From: Mycolicibacterium brisbanense | GTDB taxonomy: Bacteria; Actinomycetota; Actinomycetes; Mycobacteriales; Mycobacteriaceae | Direction of reading: 5' to 3' | DNA length: 64,000 nucleotides | Assembly: GCF_001570425.1 (NCBI RefSeq) | Contig: NZ_BCSX01000019.1 | Span: forward strand, 124,001-188,000 | In this document: positions 29,841 through 40,353 of the stretch, piece by piece | How positions within the stretch are numbered: the stretch's first letter is position 1 | Layout: every line of letters starts with the position of its first letter | Notes under the pieces: generated by a model | Databases searched by the model: none | What the model saw: the letters and a program-made list of their open reading frames with translations, nothing else | Told to the model about the DNA's origin: nothing | Translations under genes and position numbers: made by a program

Positions 29841-30655
29841 TGCTGCTCGCGATAGACGTCCGCAACACCCACACCATCGTCGGGTTGATCTCCGGTTCGG
29901 GAGATCACGCGAAAGTGGTGCAGCAGTGGCGGATTCGTACCGAGTCCGAGGTGACGGCCGACGAGCTGGCCCTGACCATCGACGGGCTGATCGGCGACGA
30001 CTCCGACCAGTTGACCGGGGCGGCGGGGCTGTCGACCGTGCCGTCGGTGCTGCACGAGGTGCGGCTGATGCTCGAGCAGTACTGGCCTGCCGTGCCGCAC
30101 GTGCTGATCGAGCCCGGCGTGCGCACCGGCATCCCGCTTCTGGTGGACAACCCCAAAGAGGTCGGCGCCGACCGCATCGTGAATTGCCTTGCCGCGTACC
30201 ACAAATACGGAACGGCCGCGATCGTGGTGGATTTCGGCTCGTCCATCTGCGTCGACGTGGTGTCGGCCAAGGGCGAGTTCCTCGGCGGGGCGATCGCGCC
30301 AGGTGTGCAGGTGTCGTCCGACGCCGCGGCGGCCCGCTCGGCCGCGCTGCGCCGGGTCGAGCTCACCCGCCCCCGCTCGGTGATCGGCAAGAACACCGTC
30401 GAGTGCATGCAGTCCGGTGCGGTCTTCGGATTCGCCGGTCTGGTCGACGGCCTGGTCAGCCGCATCCGTGAGGACGTCGACGGATTCTCGGGCAGCAATG
30501 TCGCCGTGGTGGCCACCGGATACACCGCTCCGCTGGTGCTGCCGGATCTGCGTACCGTCGAGCACTACGACCGGCATCTGACCCTCGACGGGCTGCGGCT
30601 GATCTTCGAACGCAACCGGGACTCACAGCGCGGACGGCTCAAGCCTGCGCGCTGA
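29840..30655 (+). CDS. coaX: Type III pantothenate kinase
   Basis: A 271-residue ASKHA-fold kinase. [11 protein letters not shown] is the phosphate-1 motif, [17 protein letters not shown] the pantothenate site, and [27 protein letters not shown] the phosphate-2/dimer region. It phosphorylates pantothenate at the start of CoA synthesis, completing the panC-panD-coaX run. Mycobacteria also carry CoaA, and CoaX activity in M. tuberculosis has been doubted. Start and panD stop share one base. Confidence 0.95.
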   Translation: MLLAIDVRNTHTIVGLISGSGDHAKVVQQWRIRTESEVTADELALTIDGLIGDDSDQLTGAAGLSTVPSVLHEVRLMLEQYWPAVPHVLIEPGVRTGIPLLVDNPKEVGADRIVNCLAAYHKYGTAAIVVDFGSSICVDVVSAKGEFLGGAIAPGVQVSSDAAAARSAALRRVELTRPRSVIGKNTVECMQSGAVFGFAGLVDGLVSRIREDVDGFSGSNVAVVATGYTAPLVLPDLRTVEHYDRHLTLDGLRLIFERNRDSQRGRLKPAR

Positions 30656-30656
30656 C

Positions 30657-30670
30657 TAAGCTGGCATTTC
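30657..30670 (+). promoter_or_regulatory. Putative lysS promoter (leaderless)
   Basis: TAAGCT at 30657-30662 ends 8 nt before the GTG start of lysS, with no ribosome-binding sequence between. This predicts transcription starting at the GTG. The same TAAGCT-8 nt-GTGAC layout precedes the cysS leader ORF at 50197-50211. Confidence 0.45.
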
Positions 30671-32194
30671 GTGACCCAAGCCGATAGCCACGTTGCATCC
30701 GAGTCCCAGGCCGACATCCCCGAGCAGTTCCGGATCCGTCAGGCCAAGCGGGAACGGTTGCTGGCCGAGGGGCGTGAACCGTATCCCGTCGTCGTGCCGC
30801 GCACCCACACGCTGGCCGAGCTGCGCAGCGCCTACCCCGACCTGGAAGCCGACACCCAGACCGGTCAGGTGGTCGGTGTCGCCGGCCGGGTGGTGTTCGC
30901 CCGCAACTCCGGGAAGCTCTGCTTCGCGACCCTGCAGGAAGGGGACGGGACCCAGCTGCAGGTGATGATCAGCCTGGCCCAGGTGGGCCAGGAATCGCTG
31001 GACAGCTGGAAGAGCGACGTCGACCTCGGTGACATCGTCTTCGTCCACGGCGAGGTGATCAGCTCCAAACGTGGCGAATTGTCGGTGCTGGCCGATTCCT
31101 GGCAGATGGCTGCCAAGGCGCTGCGACCGCTTCCTGTTGCTCATAAAGAAATGAGCGAAGAAATGCGGGTGCGGCAGCGCTATGTCGATCTGATTGTGCG
31201 TCCGGAGGCGCGCACCATCGCGCGCCAGCGCGTCGCGGTCGTGCGTGCGGTGCGAAACGCTCTGGAACGGCGCGGATTCCTCGAAGTCGAGACGCCGATG
31301 CTGCAGACCCAGGCGGGCGGTGCGGCTGCGCGTCCGTTCATTACCCACTCCAATGCGCTCGACGTCGATCTCTACCTGCGCATCGCACCGGAACTTTTCC
31401 TGAAACGGTGTGCGGTCGGTGGTTTTGAGAAGGTCTTCGAGTTAAATCGGAACTTTCGTAACGAAGGTGTAGATTCCACGCACTCGCCGGAATTCGCGAT
31501 GCTGGAGACATATCAGGCCTACGGCGACTACAACGACTCGGCGACGGTCACGCGGGAAGTTATTCAGGAGGTCGCCGACGAAGCGCTGGGCACCAGAGAA
31601 GTGCCATTGCCCGACGGCACGGTCTACGATCTCGACGGCGAATGGGACTCCGTCGAAATGTACCCATCGTTGTCTGAAGCGCTCGGTGAAGAGATCACGC
31701 CCCAGACATCGGTGGAGCGGTTGTGGCAGATCGCTGATGATCTCGGCGCCGAGATTCCCCGCGACCGTGGCTTTGGGCACGGGAAATTGGTGGAAGAACT
31801 CTGGGAACACACCGTGGGCGACAAGTTGTGGGCGCCCACGTTCGTGCGGGACTTCCCGGTCGAGACCACGCCGCTGGTGCGGGCGCACCGAAGTATTGTC
31901 GGAGTCACAGAAAAATGGGATCTGTACGTCCGTAACTTCGAACTCGCGACCGGTTACTCCGAGTTGATCGATCCGGTAATCCAACGCGAACGTTTCGCCG
32001 CCCAGGCTCGCGCGGCAGCTGCCGGAGATGACGAGGCAATGGTTCTCGACGAAGATTTTCTTGCCGCATTGGAGTACGCGATGCCGCCGACGACTGGTAC
32101 CGGAATGGGTATCGACCGGCTGTTGATGGCATTGACGGGGCTTTCAATTCGGGAGACGGTTTTGTTCCCGATTGTCCGGCGTCTCGGCAACTGA
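30671..32194 (+). CDS. lysS: Lysyl-tRNA synthetase, class II
   Basis: 507 residues. The OB-fold anticodon domain runs to about residue 150 ([22 protein letters not shown]). The class II motifs follow: motif 1 around [13 protein letters not shown], motif 2 [24 protein letters not shown], and motif 3 [13 protein letters not shown]. It charges tRNA-Lys. From about 31140 onward many third positions are A or T (for example GCTCATAAAGAAATG), unlike the GC-rich first 450 nt and the neighbouring genes. Start GTG 30671. Confidence 0.96.
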   Translation: MTQADSHVASESQADIPEQFRIRQAKRERLLAEGREPYPVVVPRTHTLAELRSAYPDLEADTQTGQVVGVAGRVVFARNSGKLCFATLQEGDGTQLQVMISLAQVGQESLDSWKSDVDLGDIVFVHGEVISSKRGELSVLADSWQMAAKALRPLPVAHKEMSEEMRVRQRYVDLIVRPEARTIARQRVAVVRAVRNALERRGFLEVETPMLQTQAGGAAARPFITHSNALDVDLYLRIAPELFLKRCAVGGFEKVFELNRNFRNEGVDSTHSPEFAMLETYQAYGDYNDSATVTREVIQEVADEALGTREVPLPDGTVYDLDGEWDSVEMYPSLSEALGEEITPQTSVERLWQIADDLGAEIPRDRGFGHGKLVEELWEHTVGDKLWAPTFVRDFPVETTPLVRAHRSIVGVTEKWDLYVRNFELATGYSELIDPVIQRERFAAQARAAAAGDDEAMVLDEDFLAALEYAMPPTTGTGMGIDRLLMALTGLSIRETVLFPIVRRLGN

Positions 32195-32310
32195 GTGACT
32201 TCGAACCTGATCTGTTGTATTCGCGCGCGTCGGTGTGGCACATTGGTCAACGAGGCGGGATACTGGCAACTACTCACCAATGCGTAGGCAGAAGGGTTCG
32301 GTGCGGGGTA

Positions 32311-32655
32311 ATGGCAAAGAAAGTGACCGTCACGTTGGTTGACGATTTCGATGGTGCAGCCACCGCCGACGAGACGGTCGAATTCGGTCTCGACGGCGTC
32401 ACCTATGAGATCGATCTTTCCTCCAAGAATGCGACCAAGCTTCGTAACGATCTCAAACAATGGGTCGAGGCCGGCCGCCGTGTCGGCGGCCGCAGGCGCG
32501 GGCGCGCCGCGAGCCCGGCAGGCCGGGGCCGCGGGGCCATCGACCGTGAACAGAGCGCGGCCATCCGCGAATGGGCCCGCCGCAACGGGCACAATGTGTC
32601 GACCCGCGGCCGGATTCCCGCCGACGTGATCGACGCATTCCACGCGGCAACGTAA
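32311..32655 (+). CDS. lsr2: Nucleoid-associated protein Lsr2
   Basis: 114 residues from ATG 32311. The N-terminal oligomerization domain begins [16 protein letters not shown] basic linker ([14 protein letters not shown]) leads to the C-terminal DNA-binding domain with the minor-groove hook RGRIP (about residues 98-102). Lsr2 silences AT-rich, often horizontally acquired DNA, as H-NS does. The 116-nt upstream gap holds its promoter. The gene ends in a strong intrinsic terminator. Confidence 0.97.
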   Translation: MAKKVTVTLVDDFDGAATADETVEFGLDGVTYEIDLSSKNATKLRNDLKQWVEAGRRVGGRRRGRAASPAGRGRGAIDREQSAAIREWARRNGHNVSTRGRIPADVIDAFHAAT

Positions 32656-32670
32656 AAGAGAATTGCCAGC

Positions 32671-32704
32671 ACACGGATCGGCGGTTACCGCCGGTCCGTG
32701 TTTT
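32671..32704 (+). terminator. Intrinsic terminator of lsr2
   Basis: A 14-bp stem with one mismatch: the left arm ACACGGATCGGCGG, the loop TTA and the right arm CCGCCGGTCCGTGT are followed by TTTT. It lies 15 nt after the lsr2 stop and clearly separates lsr2 from clpC1 transcription. Confidence 0.85.
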
Positions 32705-32718
32705 CGCTAGCGGCGAAC
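32701..32718. promoter_or_regulatory. ClgR box upstream of clpC1
   Basis: TTTTCGCTAGCGGCGAAC matches the actinobacterial ClgR consensus WNNWCGCYNANRGCGWWS at 17 of 18 positions as I remember it, and has an inverted repeat TTCGC/GCGAA. ClgR activates clp genes on envelope stress and protein damage. The box abuts the lsr2 terminator and lies about 190 nt upstream of the clpC1 ATG. Confidence 0.72.
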
Positions 32719-32908
32719 CTTTCGGCGCCCATTTGCGGAAACGTTTCCCACACCAGCGGCGTTGATCGTCTGCAGCATCGGGTACACGGGGTAAACGCGC
32801 AACCAAGCTCCGCACCCGAAGCTGCCGCCCACTAGAGTGGACGGTATGTACTACGTGCGGAGTGCTGCGCGTCAGTACCGCTATGCGACGGAGAGCAGGT
32901 AACCACCG

Positions 32909-35437
<2,529 letters not shown>

Positions 35438-35447
35438 CCGGTCGAAC

Positions 35448-35481
35448 AAAAATGCCCCCGCCATTCGGCGGGGGCATTTTT
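35448..35481. terminator. Bidirectional terminator between clpC1 and the esterase gene
   Basis: AAAAATGCCCCCGCC, a short loop, then GGCGGGGGCATTTTT form a near-perfect stem with A-tract and T-tract on opposite sides. It works for clpC1 (plus) and the convergent esterase gene (minus, stop at 35490). Confidence 0.92.
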
Positions 35482-35489
35482 GTCGTCGG

Positions 35490-36479
35490 CTAACTGCCCA
35501 GTGCCGGTCCGATGGTGGTGTTCCAGGACTCCTGCATCTCCGATTCGAAAAGGCCCCACGTGTGCGAGCCCTCCGGCCGGGCGACGTAGTGCACCGGGAC
35601 CCCGGCAGCCGCAGCGGCATCGGCGAACGCCCTGGTGCTGTCGGAGACGATGCGCTCGATCAACCCTCCGGTGATGTTCGGTCCGAAGCCTTCGGGCAGC
35701 CGGTCGACGGCGCCTTCGCCACCGCTGGTCGAGGCGGCCGCGTACACGGCCGTGCCCTTCAGCTTCGCCACGTTCTTGGTGGGATCGTGCGCGACCCACA
35801 GCGGGCCACCGGCCGGGCCCCACATGTTGTCGGCGCTGAGCCCACCGCCCATCAAGGTCAGCGAGACCTGCTGGGCATTGTCGGAGGGGTTCAGCAGACC
35901 GCTGTAGGAGCCGACGGCCCGGAACAGGCCGGGTGCCTGCACGGCGTAGTCGACGGCGGTGCCGCCGGTGCTCGACAGGCCGCCGACGGCGTTGCGTCCG
36001 TTCGTGTTGTACTGCGCGTTGATCACCGGCGGCAGTTCCCGGGTCATGTAGGTCTGGTACTGCTTGCTGCCGTCGTTGACCCAGTCCGTCCACCAGCTGA
36101 ACTGCCCGCCGAGCGGTGACACGACGTTGACGTTCTTGTTGGCGAAGAAACCTTGGATGTCGGTCATCCCGAACCAGCTCTTGGCGCCGGGCGCGAAGTT
36201 GCCACCGGGGTCGAGGTTGTCGCCGCCGTCGATGCCGGGCAGCAGGTAGAACGTCGGCGCGCCCGACCGCGGAGCTTTGTACACGTCGTTGACGATCACC
36301 TGGTTCATGGCGGGCGAGTACACCGAGACCTTGTCCCAGCGATCGTTGACATGCTCGATGCCGGTGATGTGCGCGCCGCCCTGGGGCGGGTCGGCTGCTG
36401 CCATCGGAATCGACAGGAACGGCATCACTACAGTCAGCGCTGCTGCAAACAGGCGAGCACGGCGAAAGGGTTGAGTCAC
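35490..36479 (-). CDS. Secreted esterase of the Ag85/mycolyltransferase-like family
   Basis: 329 residues from GTG 36479. A signal peptide (RRARLFAAALTVVMPFLSIPMAAADP) directs export. The alpha/beta hydrolase core has the nucleophile Ser in VGGLSSTGG and the catalytic His in EGSHTWGLFE. The opening KVSVYSPAMNQ and WTDWVNDGSKQYQTYMTREL match the antigen 85 pattern. It lacks an obvious fibronectin-binding segment, so it may be an Ag85 relative acting on other esters. Mycolyl transfer is possible but not shown. Confidence 0.85.
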   Translation of the reverse strand: MTQPFRRARLFAAALTVVMPFLSIPMAAADPPQGGAHITGIEHVNDRWDKVSVYSPAMNQVIVNDVYKAPRSGAPTFYLLPGIDGGDNLDPGGNFAPGAKSWFGMTDIQGFFANKNVNVVSPLGGQFSWWTDWVNDGSKQYQTYMTRELPPVINAQYNTNGRNAVGGLSSTGGTAVDYAVQAPGLFRAVGSYSGLLNPSDNAQQVSLTLMGGGLSADNMWGPAGGPLWVAHDPTKNVAKLKGTAVYAAASTSGGEGAVDRLPEGFGPNITGGLIERIVSDSTRAFADAAAAAGVPVHYVARPEGSHTWGLFESEMQESWNTTIGPALGS

Positions 36480-36587
36480 GGCGTGATTATGTGATGCAGG
36501 TAAGTCACAGGCAGTGCATAGCAATGGGTTTCACTGGTCAGTATTTGCGTTATCACACATCGGCATCCACGAAGGAAGGGCTCTACC

Positions 36588-36953
36588 ATGCTGATCGTCA
36601 CCACCAACGACATTCCGGGCTGGGAAATTCAACGCGTCTGCGGCGAGGTCTTCGGGCTGACAGTGCGGTCTCGAAACGCCTTCTCGCAGATGGGCGCAGG
36701 GTTCAAGAGCATGTTCGGCGGCGAGCTGCAGGGCATGACCAAGAACCTGGCGGAAAGCCGCAACGAGGCGATGGGCCGGCTGATGAACGAGGCTCGCGCG
36801 CGGGGCGGCAACGCGATCGTCGCGATGCGCTTCGACACCACCGAACTCGGCGATACCTGGACCGAGATCTGCGCCTACGGCACCGCCGTGCAGGCCGTGC
36901 CCGTCACCGACGCGGCCAAGTACACCGCGCAGCAACTCGGGTACGGCGGCTGA
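36588..36953 (+). CDS. YbjQ/UPF0145 family protein
   Basis: A 121-residue protein of the YbjQ family (TTNDIPGWEIQRVCGEVFGLTVRSRN, NEARARGGNAIVAMRFDT). The fold was once called a heavy-metal-binding domain because pentameric relatives bind metal; function is unsettled. GAAGGAAGGG gives a strong ribosome site before ATG 36588. It is followed 13 nt later by the start of a cobalamin riboswitch region. Confidence 0.88.
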   Translation: MLIVTTNDIPGWEIQRVCGEVFGLTVRSRNAFSQMGAGFKSMFGGELQGMTKNLAESRNEAMGRLMNEARARGGNAIVAMRFDTTELGDTWTEICAYGTAVQAVPVTDAAKYTAQQLGYGG

Positions 36954-36965
36954 CAGGGGAGATTC

Positions 36966-37095
36966 ACAGGTTTACGATGCACCTGTAAAGACGGACAAAG
37001 GAATCTGGTGAGAATCCAGAACGGTCGCGCCACTGTACACAGTCAGACCCTGAGCCCGTCACAACTGCCACTGGGACGCGAACTCCCAGAAAGGA
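36966..37095 (+). promoter_or_regulatory. Cobalamin riboswitch for cbtB-cbtA
   Basis: The conserved core is present: AAAGGAATCTGGTGAGAATCC (37-nt helix/loop), GCGCCACTGT (B12 box variant GCCACTG) and GAGCCCGTCA. A short GGGA/TCCC helix sits just before the AAAGGACC ribosome site, which ligand binding could mask. It controls the cobalt transporter genes cbtB and cbtA. Boundaries are approximate. Confidence 0.88.
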
Positions 37096-37102
37096 CCCCC
37101 TG

Positions 37103-37318
37103 ATGACTTCTCCCGAGGCACGTAAGAGCCACGCGCCCGCGCTCGACCTCTCGGCGACCAAAGCGGTGCTGTGGCTCAGCCTCACGGCTTTCCTGGCGCT
37201 CGTCGTGCTCTACTTCGTCGGCGTCGACCAGGGGGCGACCTCGGTGTTCGGCGACAACATGTACATCCACGAGTTCGTCCACGACGCCAGGCACCTGCTC
37301 GGCTTCCCCTGCCACTGA
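37103..37318 (+). CDS. cbtB: CbtB, small cobalt transporter subunit
   Basis: A 71-residue single-span membrane protein (helix about 20-40, VLWLSLTAFLALVVLYFVGV). The conserved C-terminus YIHEFVHDARHLLGFPCH is rich in His and carries one Cys, the signature of CbtB. It pairs with CbtA in cobalt uptake for cobalamin synthesis. The gene directly follows the riboswitch. ATG 37103, with AAAGGACC 8 nt upstream. Confidence 0.93.
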   Translation: MTSPEARKSHAPALDLSATKAVLWLSLTAFLALVVLYFVGVDQGATSVFGDNMYIHEFVHDARHLLGFPCH

Positions 37319-37340
37319 TTCTCCGGCGGCACAAGCCAAC

Positions 37341-38111
37341 ATGGAAAAACACATCATCGGGCGCGGCATCCTGGCCGGCGCCCTCGCTGGAGTGCTCGCG
37401 TTCGTCTGGGCCAAGATCTTCCTTGAGCCGATCATCGGCCGGGCCATCCAGTTCGAGGAACGCCAGTCGGCGGCACATGAGGCGATGGAAGCCGCGGCGG
37501 GCCACAGCCACGGCCACGGTGACAGCGTCGAACTGTTCACGCGTGGCGTGCAGTCCAATATCGGTATGGGCTTCGGGGTGCTGGCCTTCGCGGTCGCCAT
37601 GGGCGCGCTGTTCGCCGTGGTGTTCTGCGTGGCCTACAACCGGGTCAACGGCCTGTCCGTACGCGCGTTGTCGGCGCTGATCGCCGGCGCGATGCTGATC
37701 GCGCTGTGGGTGGTGCCGGCGCTGAAGTACGCGCCGAATCCGCCTGCGACCAGCCTTGAGGAAACCATCACTCAGCGCGGCCTGCTTTACCTGCTCATGG
37801 TCGGATTGTCGGCGCTGCTGATGGTCGCCGCGGGGTATCTCGGTACTCAGCTGGCACCCCGGCTCGGTGCCTGGAATGCGGCGCTGGCCGCGGCTGCGGC
37901 CTACATCGTCGCGGTCGGCGTGGTGATGCTGGTGCTGCCGGCCATCCACGAGACGCCGTCGGGCTTCCCGCCCGAGGACCTCTACGAGTTCCGGCTGTAT
38001 TCGCTGGGCACGCAGGTGGTCATCTGGGCGACGATCGGGTTGGTGTTCGGAGTGCTGGCCACCCGGCTGCTTGAGGGAAGGCGCGTGCAGCAGGACCGTC
38101 TGACCGCGTGA
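37341..38111 (+). CDS. cbtA: CbtA, cobalt transporter subunit
   Basis: A 256-residue membrane protein with about six hydrophobic helices. The HSHGHGDSVELFTRG loop (about residues 53-68) is the His-rich metal motif of the CbtA family, and IQFEERQSAAHEA precedes it. It acts with CbtB. It starts 22 nt after cbtB, and its stop overlaps the histidine phosphatase gene by 4 nt. No cobalamin synthesis gene is in the window. Confidence 0.92.
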   Translation: MEKHIIGRGILAGALAGVLAFVWAKIFLEPIIGRAIQFEERQSAAHEAMEAAAGHSHGHGDSVELFTRGVQSNIGMGFGVLAFAVAMGALFAVVFCVAYNRVNGLSVRALSALIAGAMLIALWVVPALKYAPNPPATSLEETITQRGLLYLLMVGLSALLMVAAGYLGTQLAPRLGAWNAALAAAAAYIVAVGVVMLVLPAIHETPSGFPPEDLYEFRLYSLGTQVVIWATIGLVFGVLATRLLEGRRVQQDRLTA

Positions 38112-38656
38112 GTGAGGTCGTCCGGCTGTCGCTGGTGTCGCATGCCATGACCGATGCGGTGGCAGCCGGGCGTTTCCCCATCGACGAGCCACTGAACTCC
38201 GTGGGCCACCGTCAGGTCGATGCGGCGATCGAGCTCGGCCCGGTGGACCGGGCCTACTGCGGTCCGGAGAAGCGGGCGCGGCAGACCGCTGAGTTGCTCG
38301 GCCTGCGCGCCGAGGTCGAGCCCCTGCTGGCCGATCTCGATTGCGGGCTGTGGCGAGGTGACGTGCTCTCCGGAGTGCGCCCCGCCGACCTGGCCATCTG
38401 GCTGACCGATCCGACCAAGGCGCCGCACGGCGGTGAAAGCGTCGTCGAGCTGATCGCGCGGGTGCGGCGGTGGATGGACGCCGTGACCGACAAGCGGGGC
38501 AGGCTCGTGGCGGTCACGCACCCGGCGGTGGTCCGCGCCGCCGTTCTGATCGCGTTGGATGCTCCGCCGAAGTCGTTCTGGCGCATCGACATTGCGCCGG
38601 TAAGCCGCACGGTGCTGCACTTCCGCGGCCATGCCTGGACGCTGCGCAGCAACTGA
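38108..38656 (+). CDS. Histidine-phosphatase family protein with altered RHG motif
   Basis: A 182-residue member of the phosphoglycerate-mutase/histidine phosphatase superfamily. The usual LVRHG reads LVSHA (residues about 9-13), so the catalytic His stays but the phosphate-binding Arg and Gly are lost. Downstream features remain: GPEKRARQTAELLG, LADLDCGLWRG and the second His in THPAVVRAAV. Being coupled to cbtA in a B12-riboswitch operon, it could be a CobC-like alpha-ribazole phosphatase relative, or a non-enzymatic one. GTG 38108. Confidence 0.8.
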   Translation: MSEVVRLSLVSHAMTDAVAAGRFPIDEPLNSVGHRQVDAAIELGPVDRAYCGPEKRARQTAELLGLRAEVEPLLADLDCGLWRGDVLSGVRPADLAIWLTDPTKAPHGGESVVELIARVRRWMDAVTDKRGRLVAVTHPAVVRAAVLIALDAPPKSFWRIDIAPVSRTVLHFRGHAWTLRSN

Positions 38657-38657
38657 G

Positions 38658-39986
38658 TCAACCGATGGGCGCCATCGCGAAGGCCCGCTTGGCAATCGAC
38701 CACAGCCAGCCCGCGGCCGTTTGGCTGCGGAACTGCTGCCAGTTCAACTGGAAGCTCACCACCCAGGGTTGCCCGGTGTGGTCCACGGCGTACCAGCTGT
38801 AGGTCAGGTCCCCGGGCAGGTTGCCGCCCTTGGCGCCGATGTAGGTCCACTTCGCGGGGTCGAGGTCGATGCCGGGCAGTGCGGACAGGATCTGTTTGAC
38901 GGGGGCCGCCTCGCCGACGGCCGAGGCCTGCAACGCCGCGTGCACGCGGCAGATGTCCTCGGCGCTGGCGAACCACTCCAGGCCGTCGTTGGACGCCGGC
39001 GTGTGGGTACGCATCGGATCCGGTTCGTAGGGGCGGGAATTGGTCTGCTGCAGCAGCTGGACGCGGTCTTTGGGTGAGGCCTGCTTCCACTGCTCGCGCA
39101 GGTTCGGCTCACCCCAGCCGACCGAGAACACCTCGTGCATGGTCGGGAACGGCGTCATGCTGGCCGGGTCATGATGGCCGCCGGTGACCAGGGCGCGTTC
39201 CACCGCGCCGGTCCCCACCCGCCCGATCAACAGGTCGGTGGCCATGTTGTCGCTCGCCGAGATCATCTGCTGGGCAGCGGTCCGCACGGTGATCTGGGCG
39301 CCGGGCGGCATCTTGTCCAGCCCCGCCGATCCGAGTTTCTTGCCCTCTTTGGTAATGGTCAGCAGATCGTCCCAGTGCACCGTCCCGGCCTTGATCGCAT
39401 CGGAAACGGCAAGCAGCACATAGAGTTTGAAGATCGAGGCGAGCGGCAAGGAGAGGTCGGTGTTGGTCCCGGCCACCTTGACGCACTTGCCGTCGGTCAC
39501 CTTGGCGACCTGGTAGGAGTAGCGCGCGCCCGACTTGGTCAGCTCGGTGTCGATGTCCGCCCAGGAGTTGATCACGGGCGGCACGAGGTTGACGTCGAAC
39601 CGGTCGACCAGCCCGGCGTCATTGGTGCGCAGCTCGATGTCCTGCGCGACGTTGTAGGACGTCAACACGTGCAGCGTGGCCTGGCCTGCGCCGATGTCCA
39701 CCGAGGACACCCGGAACGGGCGGTCCCACCAGATCCGGTCCATCTTGGTGCCGACGTCGTCGACCTTCTCCGGGCTGGCCAGCGTCCGAACGCCGACCGG
39801 GCCGATGGGCCAGTCGGAGTTCAGCATGTCCATGGTCTGCTTGGCCCGCAGACCAGGCGGGGTGTTGGTGTCGATGTGGGCGCCGTAGGAGATTTCGGCC
39901 GCCGGTGCGGCGCCCTGCGAACAACCGGAAGCCAGGGCAGCGGCGAGCGCGACGACAGCCGTCAGGCTTATCGTCCGCCGTGCCAC
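38658..39986 (-). CDS. lpqF: LpqF-like lipoprotein with class A beta-lactamase/PBP fold
   Basis: About 442 residues from GTG 39986. The lipoprotein signal ends in ALASGC. An N-terminal NTF2-like domain (to about 150) is followed by a serine beta-lactamase-like domain with LASIFK (SxxK), SASDNMATD (SDN) and AKGGNL where KTG is expected. The position matches lpqF of M. tuberculosis. The Thr-to-Gly change in the third motif may affect activity. It is exported and anchored at the membrane. It may act on peptidoglycan peptides or be non-catalytic. Confidence 0.85.
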   Translation of the reverse strand: MARRTISLTAVVALAAALASGCSQGAAPAAEISYGAHIDTNTPPGLRAKQTMDMLNSDWPIGPVGVRTLASPEKVDDVGTKMDRIWWDRPFRVSSVDIGAGQATLHVLTSYNVAQDIELRTNDAGLVDRFDVNLVPPVINSWADIDTELTKSGARYSYQVAKVTDGKCVKVAGTNTDLSLPLASIFKLYVLLAVSDAIKAGTVHWDDLLTITKEGKKLGSAGLDKMPPGAQITVRTAAQQMISASDNMATDLLIGRVGTGAVERALVTGGHHDPASMTPFPTMHEVFSVGWGEPNLREQWKQASPKDRVQLLQQTNSRPYEPDPMRTHTPASNDGLEWFASAEDICRVHAALQASAVGEAAPVKQILSALPGIDLDPAKWTYIGAKGGNLPGDLTYSWYAVDHTGQPWVVSFQLNWQQFRSQTAAGWLWSIAKRAFAMAPIG

Positions 39987-39996
39987 CCCGCTCCGG

Positions 39997-40314
39997 CTAT
40001 GCCGAAGCGCCGGGCCCCGCAACGTCCAACACAACCTCGAACTCCAGCAGCGACGCCCCGGTTGCCACGGGGTTCTTGTGTTCACCCTTGTGGGCCTCGA
40101 CGGCCGGGCCCTGTGCCCACGCCTGGAACGCCTCTTCGGTTTCCCACTGCGTCACGACGAAGTAGCGGTTCTCGCCCTTGACCGGGCGCAGCAGCTGGAA
40201 CCCCAGGAACCCCGGCTGGTTGTCGACGGCATGTGCACGGTGCGCGAACCGCTTCTCCAGTTCCGGGCCTGCGTTGGGCGGGACCTCGATGGCGTTGATT
40301 TTCACGACGGGCAT
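39997..40314 (-). CDS. mhuD: Mycobacterial heme-degrading monooxygenase MhuD
   Basis: A 105-residue ferredoxin-like dimeric ABM-domain protein. The heme ligand His75 (EAHKGEH), Asn7 (KINAIE) and Trp66 (QAWAQG) fit the known M. tuberculosis enzyme residue for residue in numbering. It degrades heme to mycobilins and free iron without making CO. It lies 10 nt upstream of lpqF on the same strand. Divergent from the hydrolase gene. ATG 40314. Confidence 0.96.
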   Translation of the reverse strand: MPVVKINAIEVPPNAGPELEKRFAHRAHAVDNQPGFLGFQLLRPVKGENRYFVVTQWETEEAFQAWAQGPAVEAHKGEHKNPVATGASLLEFEVVLDVAGPGASA

Positions 40315-40353
40315 GGGAATCAGGCTACCGCGACCGCGCGGCAAGATAACGGC

